Shown: positions 1-7,213 of the stretch, piece after piece | Layout: the number at the start of each line of letters is the position of its first letter | How positions within the stretch are numbered: the stretch's first letter is position 1 | From: JBILXY01 sp044378055 | GTDB lineage: Bacteria; Patescibacteriota; JACMRA01 | NCBI GenBank assembly: GCA_044378055.1 | Contig: JBILXY010000021.1 | Coordinates: forward strand, 1 to 14,679 | Length of the DNA stretch: 14,679 bases | Reading direction: 5' to 3' | Position numbers and translations under genes: made by a program | Notes under the pieces: model-generated | Databases searched by the model: none | What the model was told of the DNA's origin: nothing | What the model saw: only the letters and a program-made list of their open reading frames with translations

Positions 1-378
1 GAAAATTTTAAGGTTTATTTAGTTAGCGACGATGGAATAAACTCACCAATCTATGACTACTTAAACAATCTTTCAACTAAAAATTTTGAATTGTTTGTTG
101 AGGCAGTATCTAATATAAAATCATTGCCAAATTTTCACTCCACTTTTACAAACATTAAACACTTCAAGCGTGGTAACTTTAAATGTTATGAGCTGCGAGT
201 GATGAAGAAAAACAATATCTGTAGATTTTTTTATACTATAGAAAAACCAAATTTTGTTATATTGCACGGGTTTACTAAAAAAACTCAAAAAACTGAACAC
301 AAAGAAATAAAACAAGCAGAAAATAATCTTGTTATTTATCAAAAAACTAAATTTATAATACCTTTTTCATATGTCTAA
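1..378 (+). CDS. HigB/RelE-like toxin (Gp49 family), 5' end outside window
   Basis: The frame is open from base 1, so the gene begins upstream of the window and 125 codons are visible. The C-terminal signature, about residues 93-115 of the visible part ('LHGFTKKTQKT', then Lys/Glu-rich 'EHKEIKQAENNL'), is typical of the phage-derived Gp49-like branch of the RelE/HigB toxins. Known members are ribosome-dependent mRNA endonucleases. The middle part ('FKCYELRV', 'NICRFFYTI') fits the family's beta-sheet core. The gene overlaps the downstream HTH-Panacea gene by 8 bases. Toxin-first order is the HigBA arrangement, which supports a toxin-antitoxin pair. The TTG at 91 lies inside the fold and is not a credible start. 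Activity is inferred from family only. Confidence 0.85.
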   Translation, partial: ENFKVYLVSDDGINSPIYDYLNNLSTKNFELFVEAVSNIKSLPNFHSTFTNIKHFKRGNFKCYELRVMKKNNICRFFYTIEKPNFVILHGFTKKTQKTEHKEIKQAENNLVIYQKTKFIIPFSYV

Positions 379-1048
379 CGCAAAAAAATTTCAGGAAATA
401 ATCTCCTCGCCGCAGTTTGCTTCTGCTATTGCCAAACGCACCGAGGAAATTGAAGTTGCCTTGAAAATTAAAAAACATAGGCTTGAACTTGGCCTTACAC
501 AGCTTGAACTGGCTGAAAAAATGGGTGTTACCCAAACTGTAATTTCCCGTATTGAAAGTCTTGAAGGTGGAATTACAACTGGAACAATAGCAAAGTTTTG
601 CAAAGCTACAGGGCTTGAACTAGACTTTATAAAACCTGCTGACAGTATATCTATTTTTGAAATTGCTAACTATATTTTAGGTCAGGGAGAAAAACTTTTA
701 GGAGATAATTTCGATATTTCCAACTTAAAAATTAACAAATTACTATTTTTTATAGATAAAGATTTGTATGATAAATTGGGTTTTAGGTATTTTAATTTCA
801 CCCTGCAAGCGTGGGAGCATGGCCCAGTTTACCCAGATTTGTATCATAGGTATAAGGGTTTTGGCAGAGATTCAATAAAAGAAAGCATTTTAGAAATTAA
901 TTTACCGGAGGCTATCAAAAAAACAGTGGATAAGTCTATAAAAACCAATATCAACCTTTCAGCAAAAGAACTAGAGATCAAATCTCATAAACTAGATATT
1001 TGGATAAAAGCCATTGCAAAAGGCAGAAATACAGCTATTGAATTTTAA
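371..1048 (+). CDS. Antitoxin: HTH (Xre) fused to Panacea/DUF4065 domain
   Basis: This 225-residue protein has two recognisable parts. Residues about 30-86 form an Xre/HigA-type helix-turn-helix ('LGLTQLELAEKMGVTQTVISRIES'-like core). Residues about 95-220 match the Panacea domain (DUF4065, SocA/GepA-like), with the hallmark 'AWEHGPVYPDLYHRYKGFG' at 147-165 and a C-terminal 'LSAKELEIKSHK' segment. Panacea domains are known to neutralise unrelated toxins, and the HTH should bind the operon promoter. ATG 371 overlaps the toxin stop (TAA 376-378), so the two are translationally coupled. No Shine-Dalgarno site precedes it. Pairing a HigB-like toxin with an HTH-Panacea fusion suggests the Panacea domain provides or extends toxin neutralisation. 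That role is inference. Confidence 0.85.
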   Translation: MSNAKKFQEIISSPQFASAIAKRTEEIEVALKIKKHRLELGLTQLELAEKMGVTQTVISRIESLEGGITTGTIAKFCKATGLELDFIKPADSISIFEIANYILGQGEKLLGDNFDISNLKINKLLFFIDKDLYDKLGFRYFNFTLQAWEHGPVYPDLYHRYKGFGRDSIKESILEINLPEAIKKTVDKSIKTNINLSAKELEIKSHKLDIWIKAIAKGRNTAIEF

Positions 1049-1123
1049 AATAACACAAACCCAAGCCTAAATAACAATTCACAAACTATCCTTAAGCCTC
1101 ATTTTGCAGATAACAAACTCTTT

Positions 1124-1155
1124 TTGACAGGAAGCTTATTTGAAGGCAATATAAT
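1124..1155 (+). promoter_or_regulatory. Promoter of the murA-like gene, probably leaderless
   Basis: A perfect TTGACA lies at 1124-1129 and a perfect TATAAT at 1150-1155, with a long spacer of 20. The alternative CAATAT at 1147-1152 gives a spacer of 17. Either way transcription would start at about 1159-1162, essentially at the ATG (1162). Confidence 0.6.
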
Positions 1156-1161
1156 AACATT

Positions 1162-2514
1162 ATGAGCAAAGAAGTAATCCAAAATCAACTTGGGGCTAAA
1201 TTACATGGAAGCCTAGATTTTAAAATTCATGGAGGAATTAAACTTCATGGCAGTGTTGATACAAATTATTCAAAAAATGGGGCTATGGGGCTTTTGTGTG
1301 CTGCCATTTTGAACAAGGGAAAAACAAGATTAAATGGAATTCCAAGAATTGAGGAGGTGAATAGAATTGTTGAAGTTTTAACCAGTATTGGTTTTGATAT
1401 TAGTTGGGTTGGTCCTAATTCTTTATTAATTATACCTCCAAAAAATATTAAGCTGGATGAAATTAACCGGGCTTCAGCTTCTAGTACTAGAACAATAATA
1501 ATGTTTATGGGGCCGTTAATTCACTATTTTGATAGTTTTAAACTTCCTAATTCGCAGGGTTGCAAAATGGGGAAAAGAACCATCTCAGCTCATATATTTG
1601 GTTTGGAAAAAATGGGAGTAAAAATTAAAGTGGAAGAAAGAAACTATGTTGTGTCGCATAATAAGTTAAAAACTTCAGAAATTATTATGTATGAATCTGG
1701 GGATACAGCGGCTGAAAATTTAATTATGGCCGCCAGTTTAATTCCTGGTATAACCACAATCAAGTTTGTAAGTAGTAACTACATGGTTCAAGAAGTATGC
1801 TTCTTTTTAGAAAAATTAGGCATAAGAATCGATGGTATTGGAACATCCACACTTGTTGTTCATGGAGTGGAAGAAATTAATACAGATATCGAATATACAA
1901 ATTCAGAAGATCCTATTGAAAGTATGATGTATATTTCTGCTGCTGCAACCACAAATTCTGAAATTACAATAAATCGCTGCCCCATAGATTTTCTAGAACT
2001 AGAGTTACTAAAACTTGAAAAAATGGGTTTAAAATTTAGTATTACTAAACCATATTTAGCCGAAAATGACAGGACTAAATTAGTTGATATCAGTATTAAA
2101 ACCTCAAAACTTGTAGCCCTTGATGATAAAATTTATGGAAGACCTTTCCCTGGAATTAATATAGATAATTTACCATTTTTTGTTCCAATTGCAACTCAGG
2201 CTAAAGGAAAAACACTGATCCATGATTGGACTTGGGAGAACAGGGCAATCTATTTTATGGAACTAAATAGGCTAGGGGCTAATATGGTTTTAGCAGATCC
2301 TCATCGGGTTTTCATCGATGGGCCAACCAAATTAAAAGGTGCTCAGGTTGTCTGTCCACCAGCTTTAAGACCAGCTATGATAATTTTAATTGCCATGCTT
2401 GCCGCTGAAGGGGTTTCGGTTCTAAGAAATGTTTACTCTATAAATCGTGGTTATGAATCAATTGTGGATAAGCTGAATTCTTTAGGAGCAAGAATTGAAG
2501 TATTCCAAAGCTAG
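1162..2514 (+). CDS. murA: UDP-N-acetylglucosamine 1-carboxyvinyltransferase (MurA family)
   Basis: MurA transfers enolpyruvate from PEP to UDP-GlcNAc, the first committed cytoplasmic step of peptidoglycan synthesis. The 450 residues span the whole EPT fold. By comparison with E. coli MurA, the visible equivalents are K38/N39 (K22/N23), R110 (R91), C134 in 'QGCKMGKR' (C115, the PEP-adduct and fosfomycin cysteine), R139 (R120), D335 (D305), R361 (R331), R403 (R371) and R429 in 'INRGYE' (R397). Two local differences stand out: the usual 'GAKN' reads 'YSKN', and the acidic residue equivalent to D369 is Ala401. The N-terminus has about 19 extra residues containing a second copy of a 'KLHGS.D' motif. 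The gene stands alone behind its own promoter. Divergence from the classical sequence leaves open a specialised MurA-like paralogue. Confidence 0.85.
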   Translation: MSKEVIQNQLGAKLHGSLDFKIHGGIKLHGSVDTNYSKNGAMGLLCAAILNKGKTRLNGIPRIEEVNRIVEVLTSIGFDISWVGPNSLLIIPPKNIKLDEINRASASSTRTIIMFMGPLIHYFDSFKLPNSQGCKMGKRTISAHIFGLEKMGVKIKVEERNYVVSHNKLKTSEIIMYESGDTAAENLIMAASLIPGITTIKFVSSNYMVQEVCFFLEKLGIRIDGIGTSTLVVHGVEEINTDIEYTNSEDPIESMMYISAAATTNSEITINRCPIDFLELELLKLEKMGLKFSITKPYLAENDRTKLVDISIKTSKLVALDDKIYGRPFPGINIDNLPFFVPIATQAKGKTLIHDWTWENRAIYFMELNRLGANMVLADPHRVFIDGPTKLKGAQVVCPPALRPAMIILIAMLAAEGVSVLRNVYSINRGYESIVDKLNSLGARIEVFQS

Positions 2515-2594
2515 GTCACAAGTCTGTCTGCAGGATATTTTGTAGGTAACTGGTTAGATACATCGTGCAAAATTTGTTGTACTAGGATAAATTA

Positions 2595-2623
2595 TTGCTT
2601 AAAAATATTCTATAGTGTATAAT
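2595..2623 (+). promoter_or_regulatory. Promoter of the LPxTG protein gene
   Basis: TTGCTT (2595-2600), a spacer of 17 and a perfect TATAAT (2618-2623) are visible. The predicted start at about 2630 leaves a leader of roughly 22 nt before ATG 2653, without a Shine-Dalgarno motif. Confidence 0.65.
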
Positions 2624-2652
2624 GAATTTATACAGAAATAAAAATACAAATT

Positions 2653-3681
2653 ATGTTTTCAAAACTTTCTTCAAAATTGTTGTTAATTGCCTTATTTGGG
2701 GTATTTATATCCAGCCTTTGGATAGCAACTCCAACTGCCTCTGCCCAGTCTCAGGTTGCACTTTACCCAGGTCAAACTGGAGTATTTACATTAAAATATA
2801 TTAACGCCGGTGATAGTGATGCAATCGCCAGCGCAATTACAAGTATTTCTTTAAATGATAAACTAACTTATGTTCCAGGTTTCCTAACTGAATCTTTTGG
2901 AGGAGGGCCTGCTTATTGTGTAAGTGATGCAATTGGAGGTGGAATAGTTTCAGTTTCTGGAAACACAACTACAATAAGTTATCGTCCAAGATCTGCAACC
3001 ACTACCACTGCTCCATGTAATGGTGCTGGAACTGCTGGTGCTGCAACTTTAACTGCTGCTCCAGAAGCTACTCCTGGTGATCAAACAACTTGGCCAGCTG
3101 GAAAAACAGGTGTTATTACTTTCAGAGCGATTTTGAAAGATAACGCAGGTTTGAATGTGGGGGATCTTGTTAATTTTGCAATTATTGGTGAAACAACTTT
3201 AGACGGAGGATCAGGCGGAGCTGCTTCCTTAAGAATCTCAGTTTTAGCTATTCCTAATAACACAACTCCATTAGTAACTGCTGATATTCCAGGTTTAACC
3301 GTTAGCTGTAATCCAGCCCAGGTTAATTCCACAACTACTTGTACTTTCACTTTGCCTTCAGGAAAAACTTTGCCACCAAACATGACATTTAGTATTGGTA
3401 ACGCAACAACCAACGGAAATAATTGTACTGCAGTTGGAAGTGCTGTAACATGTACAGGTGTACCAACAGGCTCTGTAGCTGGTCAGCAACCTATTTTCGG
3501 TAGAATTGGAACTGAAGCAAGAACTGACACTGGTGAAAGAGCTAATATTTTAGCAGTAGCAGCTTTACCTAGAACAGGAGGGGAAACTTATATAATTATT
3601 GGATTGGTAGCAGTATCTGGTTTAGCAGCAGGTGTTATTTTCTCAGCAGCTAAGAAAAGAAAAATTAAAGTAAACCAATAG
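2653..3681 (+). CDS. Secreted LPxTG-anchored surface protein
   Basis: This is a 342-residue exported protein. It starts with a signal peptide: Lys4/Lys8, a hydrophobic core at about 9-25, and an 'ASA' cleavage site at 29-31. It ends with a sortase signal: LPRTG at 305-309, a hydrophobic helix at about 313-333, then a 'KKRK' tail. The exported part is rich in Ala, Gly, Thr and Ser. Residues about 32-200 look like a DUF11-type beta-sandwich, and about 210-300 form a second Thr/Asn-rich domain. Six cysteines lie in the exported region and could form disulfides. The low-complexity composition and strong promoter suggest an abundant envelope component. No sortase lies in the window. The stop is one base from the convergent signal peptidase gene. 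Confidence 0.8.
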   Translation: MFSKLSSKLLLIALFGVFISSLWIATPTASAQSQVALYPGQTGVFTLKYINAGDSDAIASAITSISLNDKLTYVPGFLTESFGGGPAYCVSDAIGGGIVSVSGNTTTISYRPRSATTTTAPCNGAGTAGAATLTAAPEATPGDQTTWPAGKTGVITFRAILKDNAGLNVGDLVNFAIIGETTLDGGSGGAASLRISVLAIPNNTTPLVTADIPGLTVSCNPAQVNSTTTCTFTLPSGKTLPPNMTFSIGNATTNGNNCTAVGSAVTCTGVPTGSVAGQQPIFGRIGTEARTDTGERANILAVAALPRTGGETYIIIGLVAVSGLAAGVIFSAAKKRKIKVNQ

Positions 3682-3682
3682 A

Positions 3683-4417
3683 TTAATCAATGAAAGAGTT
3701 GTTTGTATTTTCGTACTCTTTAATTTGATCGATTATTGCAGAAGATAGTGCGGTGTAATTATAATTTGGTAAACTAAAATAACTAGCAGAAGAAAATGGC
3801 CAATATCTAAGGTTTTCCTGACCAAAGATTGAATAATCAGGAAAAGCTCCTACTTTTCTAGAGTCAGTACTATTAGTTCTATTATCTCCTAAAAGGAAAT
3901 AAGTGTTTGGTTGAACCTTGGTTTTTTTGTAATAGTATTTTGTAAGTTCTTCACTAATTTTAATTTCTGGGGCGATATAGTCTTCATTAAGCAATACTCC
4001 GTTAGGGAATTCTTGATTGTAGATAATAACCTTCCCCCCAACCATTTCAACTTCTTCTCCTGGAAGTCCGATAACTCTTTTCAAAAAGAACACTGTTTTT
4101 GGATTAAATCTGGTGAAGTAATTTGCATTTTTAGCAACTGTACTATCTTCATATACTGCAACAACTTGGCCTCTTTTGAAATTTCTATCAATTTGATTAA
4201 TCAATAACATGTCGCGTTCGTAATAGTTTGGCTGCATGCTGGCGCCTTGAACACTAACTTGCTGGAAAACAAATATTCTTAAGATTAGTAAAATTATTAC
4301 CAAGATCCAAACAATACTCCAAAAAAAATCTGAAAATTTAATTATCTTAACATTATGTTTTAGACCAGCTACGCTTTCGCTAGAGGTTTTTTTTCCATAA
4401 TCCTGATGTGTATTCAT
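3683..4417 (-). CDS. lepB: Signal peptidase I (S26 family)
   Basis: This membrane-bound serine protease removes signal peptides from exported proteins. The 244 residues have one N-terminal transmembrane helix (about 31-50), followed directly by the catalytic domain. The nucleophile is Ser60 in 'VQGASMQP' and the general-base lysine is Lys113 in 'FLKRVIGLPGE'. The conserved 'GDNR' at 177-180 is followed by 'TDSR'. Length and motif order fit a minimal Gram-positive-type enzyme with one membrane anchor. It is convergent with the LPxTG gene, a likely substrate, with stops one base apart. It is divergent from tRNA-Ser. The ATG lies 30 nt after a TTGACA box, so the mRNA is probably leaderless. Confidence 0.93.
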   Translation of the reverse strand: MNTHQDYGKKTSSESVAGLKHNVKIIKFSDFFWSIVWILVIILLILRIFVFQQVSVQGASMQPNYYERDMLLINQIDRNFKRGQVVAVYEDSTVAKNANYFTRFNPKTVFFLKRVIGLPGEEVEMVGGKVIIYNQEFPNGVLLNEDYIAPEIKISEELTKYYYKKTKVQPNTYFLLGDNRTNSTDSRKVGAFPDYSIFGQENLRYWPFSSASYFSLPNYNYTALSSAIIDQIKEYENTNNSFID

Positions 4418-4424
4418 AAGTAAT

Positions 4425-4453
4425 CATGTATTTTTACAGGTTTGTTTTGTCAA
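4425..4453 (-). promoter_or_regulatory. Promoter of lepB, probably leaderless
   Basis: On the minus strand a perfect TTGACA (plus-strand TGTCAA, 4448-4453) is followed after 17 bases by a weak TACATG (4425-4430). The ATG ends at 4417, about where transcription would begin. The -10 assignment is uncertain. Confidence 0.45.
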
Positions 4454-4468
4454 TCACTGTCCTTAGGC

Positions 4469-4498
4469 TTTACAAAAAATAGGATAGGGTGGAATATT
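4469..4498 (+). promoter_or_regulatory. Putative promoter of tRNA-Ser transcript
   Basis: TTTACA (4469-4474) is followed by an AT-rich GAATATT at about 4492-4498, the correct distance for a -10. The first base of the tRNA is 46 nt after the -35 box, the same distance as for tRNA-Thr in this window. The -10 match is poor. Confidence 0.4.
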
Positions 4499-4520
4499 TG
4501 TGATTATGTTTAAATGGTTT

Positions 4521-4611
4521 GGAAAAGTGCCAGAGTGGTTGAATGGGGCATTCTCGAAAAATGTTGTATCCTTAAAAAATACCGAGGGTTCGAATCCCTC
4601 CTTTTCCGCCA
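4521..4611 (+). tRNA. tRNA-Ser (anticodon CGA)
   Basis: The acceptor stem is GGAAAAG/CTTTTCC with discriminator G, and CCA is encoded at 4609-4611. The anticodon stem GCATT/AATGT encloses loop CTCGAAA, giving anticodon CGA (codon UCG). A long class II variable arm closes through GTAT/ATAC. The T arm is GAGGG-TTCGAAT-CCCTC. The gene lies inside an open reading frame that continues into the next membrane protein, so tRNA and mRNA are probably on one primary transcript. Confidence 0.95.
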
Positions 4612-4691
4612 ATCCAAAAAATAATAAAACAGAAATTTTTACTGACATAAATTCAATTTTAAACATTTTAAGTGAAAACAGACAATGGTGG

Positions 4692-5507
4692 GTGTCGCTT
4701 TTCGTAACTTTTCTTGCTGGTTCGTTCTTCCTTACAATAAGCACACCTCAATTATTTAGCCAAATTGATTTCTTTAACCAACGATGGTTCGGACTTTCAA
4801 TTCTGGCTATTTCACTAAGTTTCCTTTGGATTACTAGTAAATGGAAAAGGTGGAGTAGTTGGCATTCTTTCACAATTTGGTTTCAAAGTTCTACTTTACT
4901 TATTTTCAGTTTTATTTACTTTCTAAGGCTTAATCAAAGCCAAGTTAATATTGCAGGGCTGAATTTAAATACCAATGTGGTGTTTATTCCAATCACACTT
5001 TTAATATTTATTGTTTGTTTTTTCTTATATAATTCACCTAAAATTCCAAGAATAATATTGCTTGCTGTAATTGGGCTTTATTTACTTCAAATATTTTCAA
5101 TCCTTCATTTTATAAACATAGATAGAACTGCACTAAGAGGTTTTACTCAAGATTGGCTTTCCAAAGTTTCAGAAGTTAACCCAGTGTTTATTATCATTGC
5201 AGCTAGTATTGTAATTGGCTTTACTTCAATCATAAATTTAGTCCTCAACAACACTAAGTCAAATATTCAAGCTACCATAGTATTTAGTTTATCAATTTTC
5301 AGCTCAATATTAGTTATTGAAACAACACCATTTACTTATTGGTACAAAACCTTGCTTATTCTTATAGTCTGGGATTTTTTGTACAGGCCCTTCAAGCAAA
5401 TATTTCACGGAATGAGCGATTCAAAATTTAGCGAAAAACTTACAGTTTCTGTTTTTTATCATGGTTTTTTAACCGCTCTGGTTATAATAATTGGCTTTCT
5501 ACAATAA
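4692..5507 (+). CDS. Polytopic membrane protein of unknown function, start uncertain
   Basis: I do not recognise a family. From GTG 4692 the product is 271 residues and almost entirely hydrophobic, with about nine predicted membrane helices. Short basic or polar loops separate them, such as 'SKWKRW' and a longer loop 'RPFKQIFHGMSDSKF' before the last helix. The frame is open back through tRNA-Ser to 4500, but that part is tRNA sequence. Between the tRNA end (4611) and GTG 4692 there is no ATG, GTG or TTG in this frame. The first in-frame ATG is far downstream, in the last third. The start is therefore either GTG 4692 or a non-canonical codon closer to the tRNA. RecJ begins 4 bases after the stop, which suggests one operon. 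Confidence 0.6.
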   Translation: MSLFVTFLAGSFFLTISTPQLFSQIDFFNQRWFGLSILAISLSFLWITSKWKRWSSWHSFTIWFQSSTLLIFSFIYFLRLNQSQVNIAGLNLNTNVVFIPITLLIFIVCFFLYNSPKIPRIILLAVIGLYLLQIFSILHFINIDRTALRGFTQDWLSKVSEVNPVFIIIAASIVIGFTSIINLVLNNTKSNIQATIVFSLSIFSSILVIETTPFTYWYKTLLILIVWDFLYRPFKQIFHGMSDSKFSEKLTVSVFYHGFLTALVIIIGFLQ

Positions 5508-5511
5508 TCAA

Positions 5512-6600
5512 ATGCAAAATAGAATTTCCGCTTTAAACAAACTATTGCCTTTTGTATCAATCGGTACAATTGCTGATGCTCAAAGTGTTTTAGAGCCATG
5601 TAATAGATTACTTATAAAGGCAGGTATTCAAGTTATTAACAATTCAAAAACTTATTATGGCTTAGAAAGTTTGATTCAAGAACTGGGTTTAAGAGAAAAA
5701 ATGAGTACTGGCTACCAAATTGATTCTCAAGATATGGCATTTTTATTCTCACCAATTTTAAACGCTTCTGGAAGAATTTCACATGCTAATATTTCCATTA
5801 ATACTTTGATACAAAATCCATCGAATCAACAAACAAATTTAGCTAAAGATTTAATTCAAATTAACACAGATCGAAAAAATATTGTGAAGGAATATACAGT
5901 ATCACTTGATGCTGAAGTAAAAAAACAATTGGAAAGTCAGAACAAAATGATTTGGTTAGTAGGAGATTGGAATAAAGGGGTGGTCGGCCTAATTGCTTCC
6001 AGAATTCAGAATCAAGTTAATTTACCTGTTGCAGTTATTTCCATTGGCGAAGAAAATCTTTCCGGCAGCTTTCGGGCTCCAAATGGCTATAATTTGCCCA
6101 ACGCTTTAGAAGAATGTAAAGATTTACTAATAAAATTTGGTGGACACCCTCAAGCGGCAGGTTTTACTTTTCTTGAAACAAATCTTGATGAATTAAAAAG
6201 CAAGCTGGATCAATATTTTTCTAATTCAAATTCGTTTAACTTAACTACAGATCCAAATCAAGTAAGAAAAATTAATTTAAATATTTCTGAAATTAATACA
6301 GATTTATTAGAAGAATTATTGAATTTAGATCCATTTGGAATAGATTTTCCAACTCCAATTATTTGTATCGATCAGAAAGATATTGTTAATCTGAAAATGC
6401 AGGAAATGTCTTTAGGGAAGCATTTTAAATTAATCTTAAATAACATTGATTTAATTTTTTTCAATCTATCACAAGAGCAGAGAAATGATATTCTAAACTC
6501 TAAGAATAAATCTTTAATTCTAGAATTCAACATCGGCAAAAATTACTGGAAGGGTAAGCAGAGCTATCAATTAATTTATCAAAAATATAGTGAATCATAA
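5512..6600 (+). CDS. recJ: RecJ-like protein lacking the N-terminal DHH motifs I-III
   Basis: RecJ is a 5'-3' single-strand DNA exonuclease of the DHH superfamily. This 362-residue protein matches only its C-terminal two thirds. It begins about 11 residues before the motif IV region ('SIGTIAD', Asp22). It continues through the core linker ('ILNASGRISHA', about 83-92) and the DHHA1 domain ('GDWNKGVVGLIASRI' at about 151-165, 'SGSFRAPNGYNL', 'FGGHPQAAG' at 209-217), and ends in an OB-fold-like region. The roughly 200 residues that normally carry the DHH, DxD and HD metal ligands are absent. The space upstream is filled by a membrane protein and a tRNA. ATG 5512 is preferred over TTG 5491 because it avoids overlap. 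Alone it should not be an active nuclease. It may need a DHH partner, bind DNA only, or be a remnant. Confidence 0.8.
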   Translation: MQNRISALNKLLPFVSIGTIADAQSVLEPCNRLLIKAGIQVINNSKTYYGLESLIQELGLREKMSTGYQIDSQDMAFLFSPILNASGRISHANISINTLIQNPSNQQTNLAKDLIQINTDRKNIVKEYTVSLDAEVKKQLESQNKMIWLVGDWNKGVVGLIASRIQNQVNLPVAVISIGEENLSGSFRAPNGYNLPNALEECKDLLIKFGGHPQAAGFTFLETNLDELKSKLDQYFSNSNSFNLTTDPNQVRKINLNISEINTDLLEELLNLDPFGIDFPTPIICIDQKDIVNLKMQEMSLGKHFKLILNNIDLIFFNLSQEQRNDILNSKNKSLILEFNIGKNYWKGKQSYQLIYQKYSES

Positions 6601-6601
6601 T

Positions 6602-6955
6602 ATGCCTCACTTAAAAAGCACTAGTTTGTGGCCTTATTTGAATACCATGGCAGTAATTTTTTTTCTGCTTTTATTTGTGTGGTCTTATATTCAAACTGAA
6701 ATAACAACGAGTGCATACGCTAGCCAAATTAGTAATATTGAACAACTTTGTTTAGATTCTTCTGAAAAATCTAATTTAAAATTTTATAAAATATTGTGGT
6801 ATAACAAAGGCTTAGAATCGGCCACTGTGTATTGTATTTACGATCAAGCTGAAAAAAATGTTCGGTTAGAAATTAGTAAAAACCAGGAATGGAGGATTAC
6901 TTATTCAACTAAATTAAACAAAGAAAGAAATTTGTATTGGCCAATATATGTTTAA
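6602..6955 (+). CDS. Small membrane-anchored protein, unknown
   Basis: I do not recognise this 117-residue protein. It has one N-terminal membrane helix (about 13-30) and then about 85 polar residues, presumably outside the membrane. The polar part has two cysteines ('EQLCLD', 'VYCIYD') that could form a disulfide, and a Trp/Tyr-rich segment. ATG 6602 begins one base after the recJ stop, and GTG 6590 would give a short overlap. The tight junction suggests it belongs to the transcript of the membrane protein and recJ. Its stop TAA shares bases with the stop of the convergent gene on the minus strand. Confidence 0.65.
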   Translation: MPHLKSTSLWPYLNTMAVIFFLLLFVWSYIQTEITTSAYASQISNIEQLCLDSSEKSNLKFYKILWYNKGLESATVYCIYDQAEKNVRLEISKNQEWRITYSTKLNKERNLYWPIYV

Positions 6956-7209
6956 AATGAATAATTGGCTGGAAGAGTATTGTTATTACCTGGATTAATA
7001 AAATCAATATTCAAATTACCGAGTGTTCTATTTAAAGCGTCGATAGCAAATACCCCGTTCAATACAAAAATTATAATTAAGCCAATAATTACAATTAAAC
7101 TGTTTTTTGGTCGATAGCTTTTAGTATAAATGTTTATCAGGGCAATTAGTAAAATAATACCTCCACAAATTCCTAAAAAGAAAAAAATATACTTTAGTAG
7201 GTCTAACAT
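6952..7209 (-). CDS. Small two-helix membrane protein, unknown
   Basis: This 85-residue protein has two predicted membrane helices (about 5-27 and 36-56) joined by a basic loop ('TKSYRPKN'), and a polar Asn-rich tail of about 28 residues. It starts 4 bases after the thioredoxin stop and is probably cotranscribed with it. The size and two-helix layout resemble pilin-like VirB2/TrbC proteins, but nothing specific supports that. No function is assigned. It ends tail to tail with the plus-strand gene, sharing the bases TTA. Confidence 0.6.
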   Translation of the reverse strand: MLDLLKYIFFFLGICGGIILLIALINIYTKSYRPKNSLIVIIGLIIIFVLNGVFAIDALNRTLGNLNIDFINPGNNNTLPANYSF

Positions 7210-7213
7210 GAAA

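Noticed and set aside
4500..4691. N-terminal extension of the membrane protein from GTG 4500
   Set aside because: Bases 4521-4611 form a perfect class II tRNA-Ser with encoded CCA, so the apparent residues are a translation of the tRNA.
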